Of a DNA stretch of 64,000 nucleotides, positions 63,862 to 64,000 are shown in pieces. Source of the stretch: Euglena gracilis (Eukaryota; Euglenida; Euglenophyceae; Euglenales); the NCBI GenBank assembly GCA_039621445.1, contig CP154955.1, positions 7,674,566 through 7,738,565 of the forward strand. Direction: 5' to 3'. The first letter of the stretch is position 1. Every line of letters starts with the position of its first letter. The translations under genes were made by a program, and so were the position numbers. A model generated the notes under the pieces. The model saw nothing but the letters and a program-made list of their open reading frames with translations. It had not been told where the DNA came from and did no database searches.

Positions 63862-64000
63862 CTGATCGGAATGGGGGGCACCACACCCTGCCAGAGGCTT
63901 TATAAAGAGAACGAGGCAAGAGTGGGCACCAACCCACCACCCATTGCACGGGGGGAGGGGGGGCAGAGTTCGGGGTTTGGCTCTGAGACATGTCTTTAGC
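63862..64000. other. Right edge, intron of the EDDY gene
   Basis: After the first recognised exon the sequence runs to the edge with a poly-G run. No exon seen. Confidence 0.5.

Overview
This is an intron-rich eukaryotic nuclear window. There is no bacterial gene packing, no rRNA or tRNA was recognised, and the long track-type ORFs are mostly microsatellite read-through. Real coding sequence appears as short GC-rich islands of about 50-210 nt. Each island has a pyrimidine tract plus AG upstream and a GT downstream, and they sit in introns full of poly-G/poly-C runs, simple repeats and small inverted-repeat elements. Every gene I could assemble is on the minus strand. That one-sided layout, the many GTGTG-type splice donors and the repeat load would fit an alveolate alga (chromerid or dinoflagellate-like), but the window does not settle the taxon.

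Layout from low to high coordinate (transcription runs right to left): an N-terminal fragment of a protein resembling phosphate:H+ symporters of the major facilitator superfamily (start codon at 4260, second exon ending 3111); repeats and intergenic DNA to 9.6 kb; a PAS-domain gene of six exons (14571-9600); a nine-exon protein kinase-like gene of eIF2-alpha-kinase type with a degenerate active site (23099-15265); an ankyrin-repeat/F-box gene (33263 to about 27.2 kb); a Tc1/mariner-like element carrying a second element inside it (33707-35744); a five-exon gene ending in a piggyBac-like cysteine-rich tail (43211-37796); a leucine-rich-repeat gene with roughly one repeat per exon (56198-46761); two weaker coding patches near 59.4-60.2 kb; and the 3' part of a conserved gene with an EDDY motif and a YDY.DRY motif (63861-60916, continuing beyond the right edge).

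Most exon joins were checked by codon phase by hand and agree; exceptions are stated per gene. Homopolymer runs, where assembly errors are likely, touch several exon ends.

Mobile DNA is dominated by short non-autonomous elements that begin CAGG and end CCTG. Several are flanked by 8-bp target duplications, as expected for the hAT superfamily. They lie in introns, sometimes within a few tens of bases of an acceptor, and one is nested in another. Two unrelated genes (transporter and PAS) share similar sequence at both ends of one intron, which suggests introner-like intron gain. The genes share no evident pathway; the window is best read as independent genes on one strand.
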